From Delphinapterus leucas (lineage: Eukaryota > Chordata > Mammalia > Artiodactyla > Monodontidae), in the NCBI RefSeq assembly GCF_002288925.2, contig NW_022098050.1:9455807-9519806 (forward strand): a DNA stretch of 64,000 bases, in the 5' to 3' direction. Numbering within the stretch: the stretch's first letter is position 1; each line of letters opens with the position of its first letter. The translations under genes and the position numbers were made by a program. The notes below the pieces were generated by a model. It had not been told where the DNA came from. It worked only from the letters and a program-made list of their open reading frames with translations, and did no database searches. Shown one piece after another: positions 35,027 to 46,464 of the stretch.

Positions 35027-35889
35027 TATAGAATAAAATTTAGCCCCCCACCCCCCTGCCCCAGTCCTACCATTGCAACGTCTACCCACGGCTCTTGACC
35101 CGTACTGTAATCAGGGGGCATGACACTTGCCACTTCCCACAATTACATCTTATTCTCATTTTCATGGCTTTGCCCAGCACACTCTTCTTTTATTCCCTGG
35201 AAGATATGCCCTGGTCAGGGCTACCTCTCCTTGCCTACCTGTGCCCCTTACTGTCAAACCTTTAGCAGTCAGAGGCTCACTTGGTGGTGATCCTGGACCC
35301 TTCTTCCATGGGGTAGTCAACATCTTGGGTGACCCTGCTGGTGGAAGTGGCGACTAGCTTTCTCCTCCTATTGGAGTCTATCTCTTTCTTCCCACCTCGT
35401 CCGTCATCCATCTTCCTCCATTCAGGGGCCCCAGAGGCTTTGCCATTGAAGCATTTGTGGGCTGCTCCAAGATTTTCACTGCGGCAGATGAAATAATCAT
35501 TGTGGCAGGCAATTCAGCTGATAGTTGGGACAGGCAGGGCAGCTGACACAGAGTAAAACACGTTATTTCATGGTCTGTCATTTTGATTCAGGTATGCCAA
35601 GGTTGGTCATAATTCTCCACTGGGCCATTTCATTTTATAGGCTGCTGTTTTTTTTTTTCTTTCTCTCTTTCTTTCTAAATCAAAAGACAGGAAGCCAAGT
35701 GCTTGTGACAACTCATTTGTGCATGCAAAGTTGCGGAAACTCCCAATGAAACTCAGTAGCTTCTGCAAAGGTCCTGTGGTCCAGGAGGCTCAGAACGAAT
35801 TCTGATTGTCAGGAAAACCTTCAAACCAGCCTCGAGTTTGCCTGGGGGGAGGGACTACCAGGCTTCTTTTTATCCCCACCCCCTCTGTT
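35027..35889. other. Intronic, nothing recognised
   Basis: Contains a T/CTTT run near 35648-35676; otherwise unassigned. Confidence 0.3.
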
Positions 35890-36440
35890 GAGGTTGTACC
35901 ACCTGTATCAGTCAGGGTTCAATCAGAGAAGCAGAATCACTAGATTTTTTTAAAAAACAGGATTTGAACTTATACAATTGTACAAGCAGGTTAAGTAGTC
36001 TCTGTACGGCTGTTGATCTCCCATATGATGCTGGAGCTTGAAGTCCATAGGCAGGCAGTTGAGAAGGGAAGACAGACGCAAAATGGGGGAAGATCAAGGA
36101 CAACATGGAACCCACAAGCACAAGATGGAGCTCATGACAATGGACTGAAACCCATGTCAGTTCTTATTGCCTCTGAGCTTGATGGTGTGGAGACCTGCAG
36201 AAGCTGGGGCCCTTTGGCATGAAGCTAACCCTAGCCTGGGAGCCAGAGAAGCTGAAGCAGGAGCCCAGGGGAAGGCAGAGCAGACGTGCAATGCCGTGTG
36301 TGAGCCACAAAATGGCCACTGTTGCCCTTCCGCCCTCCCAAACTCCCAACAGAATCTCTCTAACCGGAAACGTAAGGGAAGGGAAGTCTGGGAAATGTAG
36401 TTCAGCCTGGTCATGTTGACACATTCCAAACCTACCTCAT
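35890..36440. repeat. Ancient interspersed repeat
   Basis: TGTATCAGTCAGGGTTCAAT with AGAGAAGCAGAATCAC, then CTGGAGCTTGAAGTCC and GGGAAATGTAGTTCAGCC, a familiar old repeat, family not determined. Confidence 0.45.
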
Positions 36441-37094
36441 CACCTTTGGCTCCTTTGCTTCTCTCTTGGTGACTTTTCTGCGACCTTACTGAAGTATCTC
36501 ACTGGACCCCAACCACCCTAAGTATGTATTTGAGGAGTGGCGGTTTGTCGTTCTGAGGAAAGCCTGGATAGAGGCACAGGCTCAGATAGGCCGCTCTGGG
36601 CCAGGGTTGTGGGTGAGGAGCTCTCTGTCAGATGGGAGCCAGTGATGGACTGTCTGGTTAGGTCCTGGTTGGCTGAGCTTCCTTTCTGTCGCCAACCCCA
36701 ACCCCTATTTCCCCCACCTTTAGTGCCCTCACTCCCCTGCACTCTGGGTATCTTCACAGGGTACCGTCTACCAGGTCCTTTCTGGGATGGAGGGTAGGGT
36801 TAGGAGAGAGAGGAAAGCAGCCACTTCCTAGAGAATGGGTATGAGAAAGTAGAACAAGAGGCCCTGGAGAGAGAGGCTGCAAAGCCCAGAATGGCCAGAG
36901 CTGAGTGTTTATCCTGACAAGGAAGTGCTAGCCATCCAGACTAAGGTCGGTCGCTAGACTCAATGGGTCTTTGGACTGCATTGCAGGGAGAACCAAAAGG
37001 AATTTGGGGAGTCTTCCCCCAACTCAAATATACTGTCCTAACCACTCATGTGGGATAGGAAACTTGTCAAAACTCCCCTGAGGCTGTTGCAAAT
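36441..37094. other. Intronic, nothing recognised
   Basis: No feature seen. Confidence 0.3.
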
Positions 37095-37565
37095 CATTTA
37101 TTAAACAAAAATTTATCAAGCCCCTACTTTATATAAGGCATTGTGCTAAGCACGGGAGTCACGCATTTACATAAGAGAGGGTCCTGACCTCCAAAGAACT
37201 GGTACTCTGGTGGGGCAGAGTGACATTTATACTACAAAGTTCAGTACAGGGCAAGATGACACAAATGCTACAAGAGGTGTAAACAAAGTGCTGTGAGAAT
37301 ACAGAGGAGAGAGCAGTAGGGGAATCTAGGAAGGCTTCACAGACGAGGTGGTATGAACATGGTCTTGAAGAATGAGTAGGATTTTGTCAGGTGGACCTCT
37401 AACGTCAATGCATTTCAAGCTGAAGGATCAGAATTGAGCAAAAGCAAGGAACAGACTTAAAGGCCATATCTGGCCAATGGAATCATCAGGAAAGAAAGTT
37501 GGGACCAAACTGTGAGGCTCTTGGAAAGCATATTTAGGAATTTAGGTTTTATTCTACAGATATCA
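37095..37565. repeat. L2 LINE fragment, antisense pattern
   Basis: TTATCAAGCCCCTACTTTAT, GGCATTGTGCTAAGCACGG, CTTCACAGACGAGGTGG and GTCTTGAAGAATGAGTAGG occur in L2 order. Confidence 0.6.
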
Positions 37566-37734
37566 TACATAATCTTAGAGGCAAAGCTTATTGGCCCTGA
37601 AGATGCCACGAACACCCACAAAAACTGCTGGTGGGAGTTGAATTCAGTTTGGTAATTTAAAAGATTTAAAAAGATTAAAAAGATTAAAAAATGTTCATAC
37701 CCTTAGACCCAGTAATTCCACCACAGAAAGTAAG

Positions 37735-37980
37735 GAAGCAGCAAAGCATAGTACTTAAGGGTATGACTTCTGGAATCAGGAGATAGACCTTTGTTCAAAT
37801 CCCAGTTCCAAACTTTTCTAGCCAGGTGAACTTGGGCCAGGTAAATAAATTTCCCTAAGCCTCAGATTCCCCATCTGTAAAATGGGAACAAGGATATCTC
37901 ATAGGTTGTGAAGATTAACTGTGACAAATGTGTATGAAATGCCCCTGGCCCATAGAAAGTAGTCAGTACGTGGTAGTTTT
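37735..37980 (+). repeat. MIR SINE
   Basis: GCAAAGCATAGTACTTAAGG, TTCAAATCCCAGTTCC, CAGATTCCCCATCTGTAAAA, TAGGTTGTGAAGATTAAC in order. Confidence 0.85.
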
Positions 37981-37999
37981 GAAAAGGAAATTTGTCTCA

Positions 38000-38195
38000 A
38001 GAACATAGCACAGGGAGATCAGCTCGGTGCTTTGTGACCACCTAGAGGGGTGGGATAGGGAGGGTGGGAAGGAGGGAGATGCAAGAGGGAAGAGATATGG
38101 GAACATATGTATATGTATAACTGATTCGCTTTGTTATAAAGCAGAAACTAACACACCATTGTAAAGTAATTATACTACAATAAAGATGTTAAAAA
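38000..38195 (+). mobile_element. 5'-truncated young L1 3' end
   Basis: CATAGCACAGGGAGATCAGC through GCAGAAACTAACACACCATT and CAATAAAGATGTTAAAAA, near identical to the ends of the L1 copies at 32796 and 56050. Confidence 0.88.
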
Positions 38196-38534
38196 AAGAA
38201 TATAATATAAAGTTCAGGCAAAGATGTTGCAGAAAGATGGTCATCAAAGTATTATTTATAATAATGACATCAAATGATATAAACACTAGTGAATAACATT
38301 ATGGTATATCCACGTGATGAAATGGGGCTTACAAAGAATTTTAATGATATGGGGAATAGTATGTGATATAACATTAATCCATAGAGAAATATGCAACATG
38401 AAACATATAACTTATTTTTTCTTAAGTTAAATCTGACTAGAAAAAAGACTAGAAGTAAAAACACCAGTTAACGGTGATTGCCTCCAGGTGGTGGCTTAGA
38501 AAGCAATTTTTCCCCCTACTTCCTTATGAGTTTT

Positions 38535-38741
38535 GTTTTTTTTTTTTTTTTCGGTACACGGGCCTCTCACTGTTGTGGCCTCTCCCGTTGCAGAGCACAG
38601 GCTCCGGACGCGCAGGCTCAGCGGCCATGGCTCACGGGCCCAGCCGCTCCGCGGCATGTGGGACCTTCCCGGACCGGGGCACGAACCCGTGTCCCCTGCA
38701 TCGGCAGGCAGACACTCAACCACTGCGCCACCAGGGAAGCC
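38535..38741 (-). mobile_element. CHR SINE (young), antisense
   Basis: T-run, CTCTCACTGTTGTGGCCTCT, ends CCACCAGGGAAGCC. Duplication CCTTATGAGTTTT at 38522-38534 and CCTTATGCGTTTT at 38742-38754 (one mismatch). Confidence 0.93.
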
Positions 38742-38814
38742 CCTTATGCGTTTTAAAAAAATATACTTTATAAATTTTTATAATAAGTATATGTTATTTA
38801 ATAATAAAAAGAAG

Positions 38815-38937
38815 GGAATTCCCTGGTGGTCCAGTGGTTAGGAATTGGCGCTTTCACTGTCAGGTCCCGGGTTCAATCCCTGGTTGGGGAACTAAGATCC
38901 CGCAAGCCGTGAGGCATGCCCCCCCCCCAAAAAAAAA
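38815..38937 (+). mobile_element. Short tRNA-core SINE
   Basis: GAATTCCCTGGTGGTCCAGT, GGTTCAATCCCTGG, then (C)n(A)n tail. No long CHR body. Confidence 0.88.
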
Positions 38938-39497
38938 GTTAAACATTGAACTGGGAAGGGAAAGGTCTGTTTCTTTGAGAGTGTCGCAGGTAGCCAGGTT
39001 GAGGATGTGTCTGAGAAAGGAAAGGTGAGAGGCAAGGAGACAATTGATGGGAAGAGTTGAGGGTGCTGCATAGGAGAAGGACTTGGCTGGAGGTGTTCTC
39101 TGTGCACAGCCAGGAGGTCTGTGTCAAGGGAAGGAGGTCTGTCATGGGGGAACTCTTGCAGGAAAACATGCTCAGACAATATGATGGCCTGCTGAGCTGT
39201 GAGGGCTTGAGGTATTAAGGTGAAACAGTCAGCTAAAAGGGGAAGCCCTAGATTGTTCACCATTGGGTAATGGGCAGGACTTCAAGGAGGACAGAGAGAT
39301 CAGATGGACCCAAGGATGATGAATATCAAGAATTAGGTAAGCCCCATGACTGTAGCCATCTGATCCTATAAAAATCAGATAGCTTCACATATAGGGTTCT
39401 TTAGACCCAGAACTGTGAGGAAAGGACTATAATTTTAGGGTGAAAAGAAGGTGACAGTCTCAAGATGCTAGAAGGCAGTTAGATTGGTTGGTTAATT
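38938..39497. other. Intronic, nothing recognised
   Basis: Unique-looking; minus-strand 123-codon open frame spans into the SINE and is not supported. Confidence 0.3.
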
Positions 39498-39509
39498 AAA
39501 AAGTCATTT

Positions 39510-39652
39510 GTAGGGAATTCCGGGCGGTCCAGTGGTTAGGACTCCGTGCTTTCACTGCTGGAGCCCGGGTTCGATCCCTAGTCGGGGAAGTAATATCCCA
39601 CAAGCCATGCGGAGTGCCCCCCCCCCAAAAAAAAAAAAAGAAAAAAAGAAGA
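39510..39652 (+). mobile_element. Short tRNA-core SINE
   Basis: AATTCCGGGCGGTCCAGTGG, GGGTTCGATCCCTAG and an A-rich tail. Duplication AAAAAGTCATTT at 39498-39509 and 39653-39664. Confidence 0.92.
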
Positions 39653-39664
39653 AAAAAGTCATTT

Positions 39665-40404
39665 ATATTCTAGAGATGCCCCCCCCCCCAAACAATGGCA
39701 TATATGCTGTCCACTGTCTTGTCCCCAGAACTGGAAAGTGTCACAGGTAAATAACCACCTACTGAATCTGAATACATGATGTTGTACAGAAAGTCTCCAC
39801 CACAGCCAATGCCATTTGGGAGGCCCTAGATGCCGGGTTAGCCTGAATCACTGACCTTCCCAGAAGCCCCTTGGTAGGAGGCAGTGCTTACCTAGAGAAA
39901 GTGGAGGAAGGGCAATTGGTTCTTGCTTTTCACCTTTCCTTTTGGTGTCTTATCTTCCCTTTGAGGTGCTGTGCTCAGAAGTGCTTGGGCCAGCTTACCA
40001 GGCAAGCCCTTGGGGGAATCACCCCTCCTCCTCCTGAGCAAGAGGCCCCCCATCTATTTCTTCCTCCCCTGCCCTGGGTCAAAATGCCTCAGCCATCTCT
40101 CTTCCAAGATAACTATGGAGAGATCAAGCCCTGGAGAAGCTAATGGATAACTGTGTCACCATTCCTCTCACCCAAATTAGGTAGACATTTCTGGTATCAA
40201 GAGTCATATTCCAAGGAGTAGAAACCATGGGACTTTCAAGCTTGTTAACACCTGAGTCATGCCAGTAAAGATGCTCTCTTGGGGAAAGACGGGACTTTCA
40301 GAGACTCTGAAATCTGACAGCCTCTAGAGATGACCAGGGAGTTAGCACAGGTGTGGATCAAGAGTCACCCTGAAGCCATGAATAGTGAGTGGTGAATGAT
40401 GTCC
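39665..40404. other. Intronic, nothing recognised
   Basis: No gene or named repeat seen. Confidence 0.3.
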
Positions 40405-40545
40405 TATTCATTCACTCATTCAATCACTCCTCTATTTCCCAAAGATTTACGAAGTGTCTACACAATGTCAGACATGTGTGTGGGAAGACATTGATGAATA
40501 AGATGCAGTGCCTCCCCTCAAGTAGTTCCCTGTCTGGTTGGAGAG
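40405..40545. repeat. L2-like fragment
   Basis: ATTCATTCACTCATTCAATC, AATGTCAGACATGTGTGTGG and TGCCTCCCCTCAAGTAG match L2 3' sequence in antisense order. Confidence 0.5.
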
Positions 40546-40551
40546 TCAAAA

Positions 40552-40627
40552 ACAGAAAGAGAGAGAGGGAGAGAGAGAGGAAGGAAGGAAGGAAGGAAGA
40601 AAGAAAGGAAGAAAGGAAGGAAGGAAA

Positions 40628-40676
<49 letters not shown>

Positions 40677-40783
40677 AGGAAGGAAGGAAGGAAGGAAGGA
40701 AGGAGGAAGGGAGGGAGGAGGGGAAGGAAGGAGAGAAGGAAAGAAAGAAAAAGAAAGAAAGGAAGGAAAGAAAGAAAGAAAAC
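40552..40783 (+). repeat. GAAA/GGAA microsatellite, ~230 bp
   Basis: GAGA units lead into long (GAAA)n and (GGAA)n. Encodes only artefact Lys/Glu/Arg or Phe/Ser/Leu open frames. Confidence 0.95.
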
Positions 40784-41722
40784 AATGCCATGTACTCTAT
40801 AGAAAGTGTTTTTCTGGTCTGCTGTAAGTGTGTTATTCAGATTCTCCTCTGGCTCTCATTGCGGGCTTGATTCCTTTCATATGTGCTGGGCTGAAAGCCA
40901 CAGGTACTCCCCACACTTTCTTCAGCGTTGAAATAGTATCCAAAATGCCAAAGCCTTTTAGAATAAGGTGAGAGTTTCAAAAGCAAGAAAGATGGCTTTC
41001 ATAGCTATATTTAGGATTTGCATATATGAATGCAATAGCACCAGTTTTTTTCTCTCCTGGGCAGTAGATCATTTTGAGATTTCTAGTGCTGGCCATAACA
41101 GAGTAACTGGTATCAGTCTTACCCTTCTGATGCAAATAGCTACAAACCCAAACAAAACATATAAAACAACTGTTTGTGGGCGTTGGACCACCACCCACAT
41201 AGGGCAACAATCCTTGAAAGAAAGGATGCACATGAGCTGAGCCCCATATTCACACTGTCTTTTCCCCCAAGGACATTTTCCAAGCTGCAGTGCAGGGTCT
41301 TGCTGGGTAGAGGAAACAGCAATTAGGATTTGGGGTTGCCTGAGTAGCTGGGGTTTGGGGGGCACGGTCCTATAAAGGAAAAGCCACAGAGAAGGAGCGC
41401 CCAAAATATATGTGAAAGTTTCCCTCAGATCTTTGGCCAACTCCTAAGCTGCATAAGAACAGGGTGGGACTCTAGAGCCCTAGCAGAGAACCACGTTAGA
41501 AGGCTATATCACTGAGCAGAGATTTCAGAGGCCACATAGCACTGGAGAGATGGGGGTCTGGGCTAGACATCTTAGTGAGAACCCTGGGCTTTTGATTGGA
41601 CCTCAGAAAGTCCACATTCCAGTGGTAAGGCTCAGGTCCTACCAGCAAGGACCATGTCCTGGGAGTAAGGGCAAAACTGAAAGAGACCTGCACTAACAAA
41701 GTCTTAATCCCAGCCTCAACAG
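40784..41722. other. Intronic, nothing recognised
   Basis: Unique-looking sequence. Confidence 0.3.
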
Positions 41723-41730
41723 GATTAAGG

Positions 41731-41963
41731 CAGTGGTTCTAGACTGGGGGCAGTTTTGCCCCACAGAGGACATTTTGGACAACATCTGGAAACAGTTTGG
41801 GTTGTCACAGTTGGGGGTTGTGATGCTACTGGCATCTAGGGGGTGAGGGCTGGGGGATGCTGCTAAGCATCTTAACAAATGCACAGGACAGCCCCCATCC
41901 CAATCCCCTAACAACGAATGATCCAGCCCCAGATGTCAATAGTCACAAGACTGAGAAACCCTG
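41731..41963 (+). mobile_element. MER5A-type hAT-Charlie nonautonomous DNA transposon
   Basis: Begins CAGTGGTTCTAGACTGGGGG, contains TTGGACAACATCTGGAAAC, GCTACTGGCATCTAGGGGG and GCACAGGACAGCCCCCATC, and ends GAGAAACCCTG, the mirrored terminus. Flanked by GATTAAGG (41723-41730) and GATTTAGG (41964-41971), an 8-bp duplication with one mismatch as expected for hAT. No transposase. Confidence 0.9.
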
Positions 41964-41971
41964 GATTTAGG

Positions 41972-43560
41972 TGAGCAATTTTGTTGGCTGCTAGAGCAAA
42001 GCTCAAGCATCTTTAGGAGAAGATAATGTAATTTCGAACCTCTACCATGAGTTATCCTTAAAATCCAGCATACAGTTAAAAATTACCAAAAAATGTGCAG
42101 AAGCAAGAAAAACTAATTGATAATCAAGAAAAAAGAAAACAACCAACAAAAGCAGAAGTAGAATCAGAGATAATCTGGATTTTAGAATTAGCAAGTATAG
42201 AATTCAAAGTAACTGTGAATAAGATTTCAAGAGAATAGAAGAAAAGACAGGCAAAATTAATGAAAGGGAGAGAATTTCAACAGAGAATTGGAATCCACAA
42301 AAAAAAATTAAGTTGACATTTAGGAATACAAAATGCAACATCTGAAATTAAGAAGTTACTACTGGATTTAACACCAAACTGGGCACAGCAGAACATAAGA
42401 TTAGTGAGCTATGGATGAGAGAGAATACATGAAAGCTTCTAGAAGTAAACAGGGGGACACCTTTGTGACCATGGGATAATCGAGATATTTAAAAGAAAAT
42501 AATTGATAAACTGGACTTCATTGAAATTAAGAATGTCAGTTTATCAAGAGATACCATTAAGACAGTGAAAGGGCAAGCCATGGGCTGGGAGAAGATATTT
42601 GTAACACATATATCCAACAAAGAACTCATATCCAGAATATAAGTGTAACTTTTACAAATCAGTGAGACAGACAACCCAATAAAAAATGGACAAACAGGTT
42701 ATGCCAGAACTTTACAAAAGATGGAATCAAAACAGCCAATAAATATATGAAAAGGGCCCTTATATTGTAAGTTATGAGAAAAATACAAATTCAAACCACA
42801 CAATGAGATATTGCTAGACACCCACCAAGATGACTAAAATGAAAGACTAACAGTATCAAGTGTTGATAAAAATGTGGAACAACAGAACTCTCTCTTCCAT
42901 TGCTTATAGGAGGAAATCAGTACAACTACTTTGGAAAACTGTTTGGCAGTATTGACTAAATCTGTCCATAGGTACAGTTATAACCCAGAAACTTCACTTC
43001 TGTATGCTTACGTTCACCAACTGACATAAATAAGAATGTCTGTTCATCAATGGTAGGATGAATAAATTGTGACATCATCACACACATCAGTGGAATATTC
43101 TACTGCAATGATAAAACAAACTACTGGTCCTGCAACAACATGGTTAAGTAGCATAACATGTTGAGGACATACTGTGTGATTCCATTTAAATGCAGTTCAA
43201 AACCAAATAAAAGTAATTTATGGTGATTTAGGTCGAAATAGTGGTTACCATTGGGAGGGGGTGAGGAGATCAACTGTTCCAGTTTGCCTGGGACTGAGGG
43301 GTTTCCCAGGATGTGGGACTTTCAGTGCTAAAACAGGGATAGTCTCAAGAAATTCAGATGGTTGGTCACCCTAGAGGCAGTCTTTTTAGGGAGGGCACAT
43401 GAAAGAGCCTTCTGAGGGGCTGGAAATGTTCAGTATATTGATGTGGATGGTGGTTACATGAATGAATACATGTATAAAAATTTATCTAGCTCTGCATGTT
43501 AGATTTGTGCATTTAAATATGTAACTTACACTTTGATAAACTTTGAAAAGAACTCTATTT
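41972..43560 (+). repeat. Old L1 3' region (ORF2 end and 3'UTR)
   Basis: ACTTCATTGAAATTAAGAAT, GGAGAAGATATTTGTAACAC, CCAATAAAAAATGGACAAAC and TTACACTTTGATAAACTTTG give the ORF2 C-terminal region and 3'UTR of an old L1. Frames are destroyed. Confidence 0.75.
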
Positions 43561-43657
43561 TACAAAGAATAGAGTGAAAAGAAACTAAAGACGTTTTGAG
43601 TAGGGCCATGGGGAGAATCTTGGTGGGTAACAAAATAAAGGCCCAATTTTCATTCTT

Positions 43658-43972
43658 TTTTTCTTTTTAAATATTGACATAGGTCGTGAATTTTAAAATT
43701 TATTTATTTCTGGCTGTGTTGGGTCTTCGTTTCTGCGTGAGGGCTTTCTCTAGTTGCGGCAAGCAGGGACCACTCGTCATTGCGGTGTGTGGGCCTCTCA
43801 CTGTCGCGGCCTCTCTTGTTGCGGAGCACAGGCTCCAGACACGTAGGCTCAGTAGTTGTGGCTCACGGGCCCAGTTGCTACGCGACATGTGGGATCTTCC
43901 CAGACCAGGGCTCGAACCTGTGTCCCCTGCATTGGCAGGCAGATTCTCAACCACTGCGCCACCAGGGAAGCC
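43658..43972 (-). mobile_element. CHR SINE (long form), antisense
   Basis: TTCTGGCTGTGTTGGGTCTT, TTTCTCTAGTTGCGGC through ACCAGGGAAG. 16-bp duplication CCCAATTTTCATTCTT at 43642-43657 and 43973-43988. Confidence 0.94.
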
Positions 43973-44467
43973 CCCAATTTTCATTCTTAATGTTTGCTTG
44001 TCTTTTTTGACAGGTATTGGGAGTTTGATCTGAAAAGGGTGGAGCAAAACGGTGGTGAACAGGTATGGGAAGCCAAAATGCGTAAAGGAAGCTTCCATTG
44101 TTTGGAATGAGTTGTCCCACCTGGAAGATTCACAGAGACCTTGCAAACAATATCACTGAATCTTGGGCAGTGAATGCAGAGAACAGAAAAGGCATGAAAA
44201 TCCATTTCTGATATTCAAAGGAGCAAAAGGGTAGATTTTACAAATTACTGGATCATAGGAAATATTCTAAGACAGGGTATTAATAGGATGATTTGTGCAC
44301 CTCTAGAAGAGGAAGTGATGATCTTAAGTAGTTACTGAGGATTCATTTAACTGAATCATTCTAGACTAACTATTTTTTCTTTGACATGGTTATTTGATTT
44401 TTAACCATAGAAATGCCATAGACTTAGAATATATAGACTTTAGTGAGGAATTCAATGGTAAGTCTTA

Positions 44468-44803
44468 GGATAATTCTTTTTTTTTTTTGTCTGGATTGGG
44501 TCTTCATTGCTGTGTGCAGGCTTTCCTCTAGTTTCAGTGAGTGGGGGCTACTCTTCGTTGCGGTGCGCGTGGGCTTCTCATTGCGGTGGCTTCTCTTGTA
44601 GCGGAGCATGGGTTCTAAGCTCACAGGTTTCAGTAGTTGTGGTTCGTGGGCTCTAGACCGCAGGCTCAGTAGTTGTGGCACATGGCCTTAGTTGCTCCAC
44701 GGCATGTGGGATCTTCCTGGCCCAGGGATCGAACCCGTGTCCCCTTCATTGGCAGGCAGATCCTTAACCACTGGGAAGTGGTTATCAGGGAAGTCCCTCA
44801 CGA
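44468..44803 (-). mobile_element. CHR SINE (long form, diverged), antisense
   Basis: T-run, ATTGGGTCTTCATTGCTG and GGCATGTGGGATCTTCCTGG, ending ATCAGGGAAGTCCC. Near its head CCACTGGGAAGTGGTTATCA shows a small rearrangement. Imperfect duplication GATAATTCTT/GATAACTCTT. Confidence 0.85.
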
Positions 44804-45940
44804 TAACTCTTAAAGGAGACTGTGAATTAAGATTTTGATGGCATAGAAAATTAAGATGATTAGTAATTGGTTAACTGAGTTTACCTAACAGTGAATGGAT
44901 TCATCCACATAGAGTAAGAAGGCTTTCTCTTTGGCCCTGTTCTAGTTAATATTTTTATTAACGACTAGGACCTAGATGAAAGTCGTGTTCATCAAAATTG
45001 AACGTGATATGTAGTTGGGTTGGTAGTGACTATAAGTAACACAATCAAGGTGACAGGCTGGAGTAATGGATTTAATCTGAGAAGATCATACTTAACGGGA
45101 TAAATAAAAGGTTCTGTTCTTGAAAACTAAAATCTAGCCGCAGAAGGGGTTTTGGCTGACACAACTTTTCACATGTACCAGTAGGAGGGGAATGACCAAG
45201 ATAGCAAAGAGAATTGGGATTGTTTAGATTGCGAAACCAGGATTTAGGAGGTGAATGTATGGGAGGGGGAAATGTTACATTTAACACCAAGGAGTAGAAA
45301 TAACTTAATAGTTGAAATAAGTGAAAGCTACAAGAAGACAGATTTGAGATGCACTTCCTAATGATCCGTTTGGTTCAAAGAAGGAACAGGTTGTTTCTGA
45401 AGGTAGTGAGTTTCCTGTCACTGTATGGTAGGACAAAGAATGGAAATAGTGTGAGAATTTGAACTGGTGGGCTTTCGAGGTTCTGTGAACTCCAGGAATC
45501 TATGACATATGTGTGGTTCAGTGGGTAGTAATTTATTTTGATCTTTAACAAATTGACCTATTGCTCTGTGGTCTGCTGTCTCATGTTAGGACCAAATTGA
45601 CATGCAGATCCCCAGTTTTATGTCTTTTTGTCTTATTCCTCCCCATTAATGACCAAATTTGTATTGATAGCTGCCTGACACAACACTGGATTGGCTTCCA
45701 GTTATCCTCTGAGCAGTGATTTGGCAAAGCAAATAATAGGTTAGGGATATGTAGAGTTTTAATCATTGTTATTTTCTTGATATGATTACTATTTCAGTTT
45801 TTTGCTCTGTGGTTCAAAAGATAATGTTTTTAAATGCCAGGTTTGGTAGGTTTTGGGGCTTCCCCGTTTCATTATTGTTTATGTCTGATTTTATTGCCTT
45901 TTAATCAGAGAAAAAAGCCTTCGGTATCTCTACTTTTTAA
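44804..45940. other. Intronic, nothing recognised
   Basis: AT-rich unique-looking sequence. Confidence 0.3.
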
Positions 45941-45951
45941 AATGTATTGAG

Positions 45952-46453
45952 GGGCTTCCCTGGTGGCGCAGTGGTTGAGAATCAGCCTGCCCCAATGCAG
46001 GGGACACGGGTTCGAGCCCTGGTCTGGGAGGATCCCACATGCCGCGGAGCAACTAGGCCCGTGAGCCACAACTACTGAGCCTGCGCGTCTGGAGCTTATG
46101 CTCCGCAACAAGAGAGACCGCGATAGTGAGAGGCCCGCGCACCGCGATGAAGAGTGGCCCCCGCTCCCCGCAACTAGAGAAAGCCCTCGCACAGAAACGA
46201 AGACGCGGGCTTCCCTGGTGGCGCAGTGGTTGAGAGTCCGCCTGCCGATGCAGGGGACACCGGTTCGTGCCCCTGTCCGGGAAGATCCCACATGCTGCGG
46301 AGCGGCTGGGCCCGTGAGCCATGGCCGCTTAGCCTGTGCGTCCGGAGCCTGTGCCCCACAACGGGAGAGGCCACAACAGTGAGAGGCCCGCATACAGCAA
46401 AAAAAAAAAGAAAGAAACGAAGGCGCAACGCAGCCAAAAATAAATAAATAAAT
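45952..46453 (+). mobile_element. Outer CHR SINE (long form) split by another SINE
   Basis: GGGGCTTCCCTGGTGGCGCA body runs to 46206, resumes at 46427 (AACGCAGCCAAAAATAAATA). Outer duplication AAAATGTATTG at 45941-45951 and 46454-46464. Confidence 0.94.
46207..46412 (+). mobile_element. Inner CHR SINE (young), nested
   Basis: GGGCTTCCCTGGTGGCGCAG to an A-rich tail, inserted into the outer SINE in the same orientation. Duplication AGAAACGAAGACGC (46193-46206) and AGAAACGAAGGCGC (46413-46426), one mismatch. Confidence 0.94.
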
Positions 46454-46464
46454 AAAATGTATTG

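Larger units (their letters stand above)
37640..38530 (+). repeat. Old L1 pieces interrupted by MIR and young L1
   Basis: CCCTTAGACCCAGTAATTCC (37700) and later AAACACTAGTGAATAACATT and GGTGATTGCCTCCAGGTGG (to 38495) look like one old L1 3' region. A MIR (37735-37980) and a young L1 tail (38000-38195) lie between. Confidence 0.5.

Noticed and set aside
40389..40870. Lys/Glu/Arg-rich open frames
   Set aside because: Direct translation of the GAAA/GGAA microsatellite.
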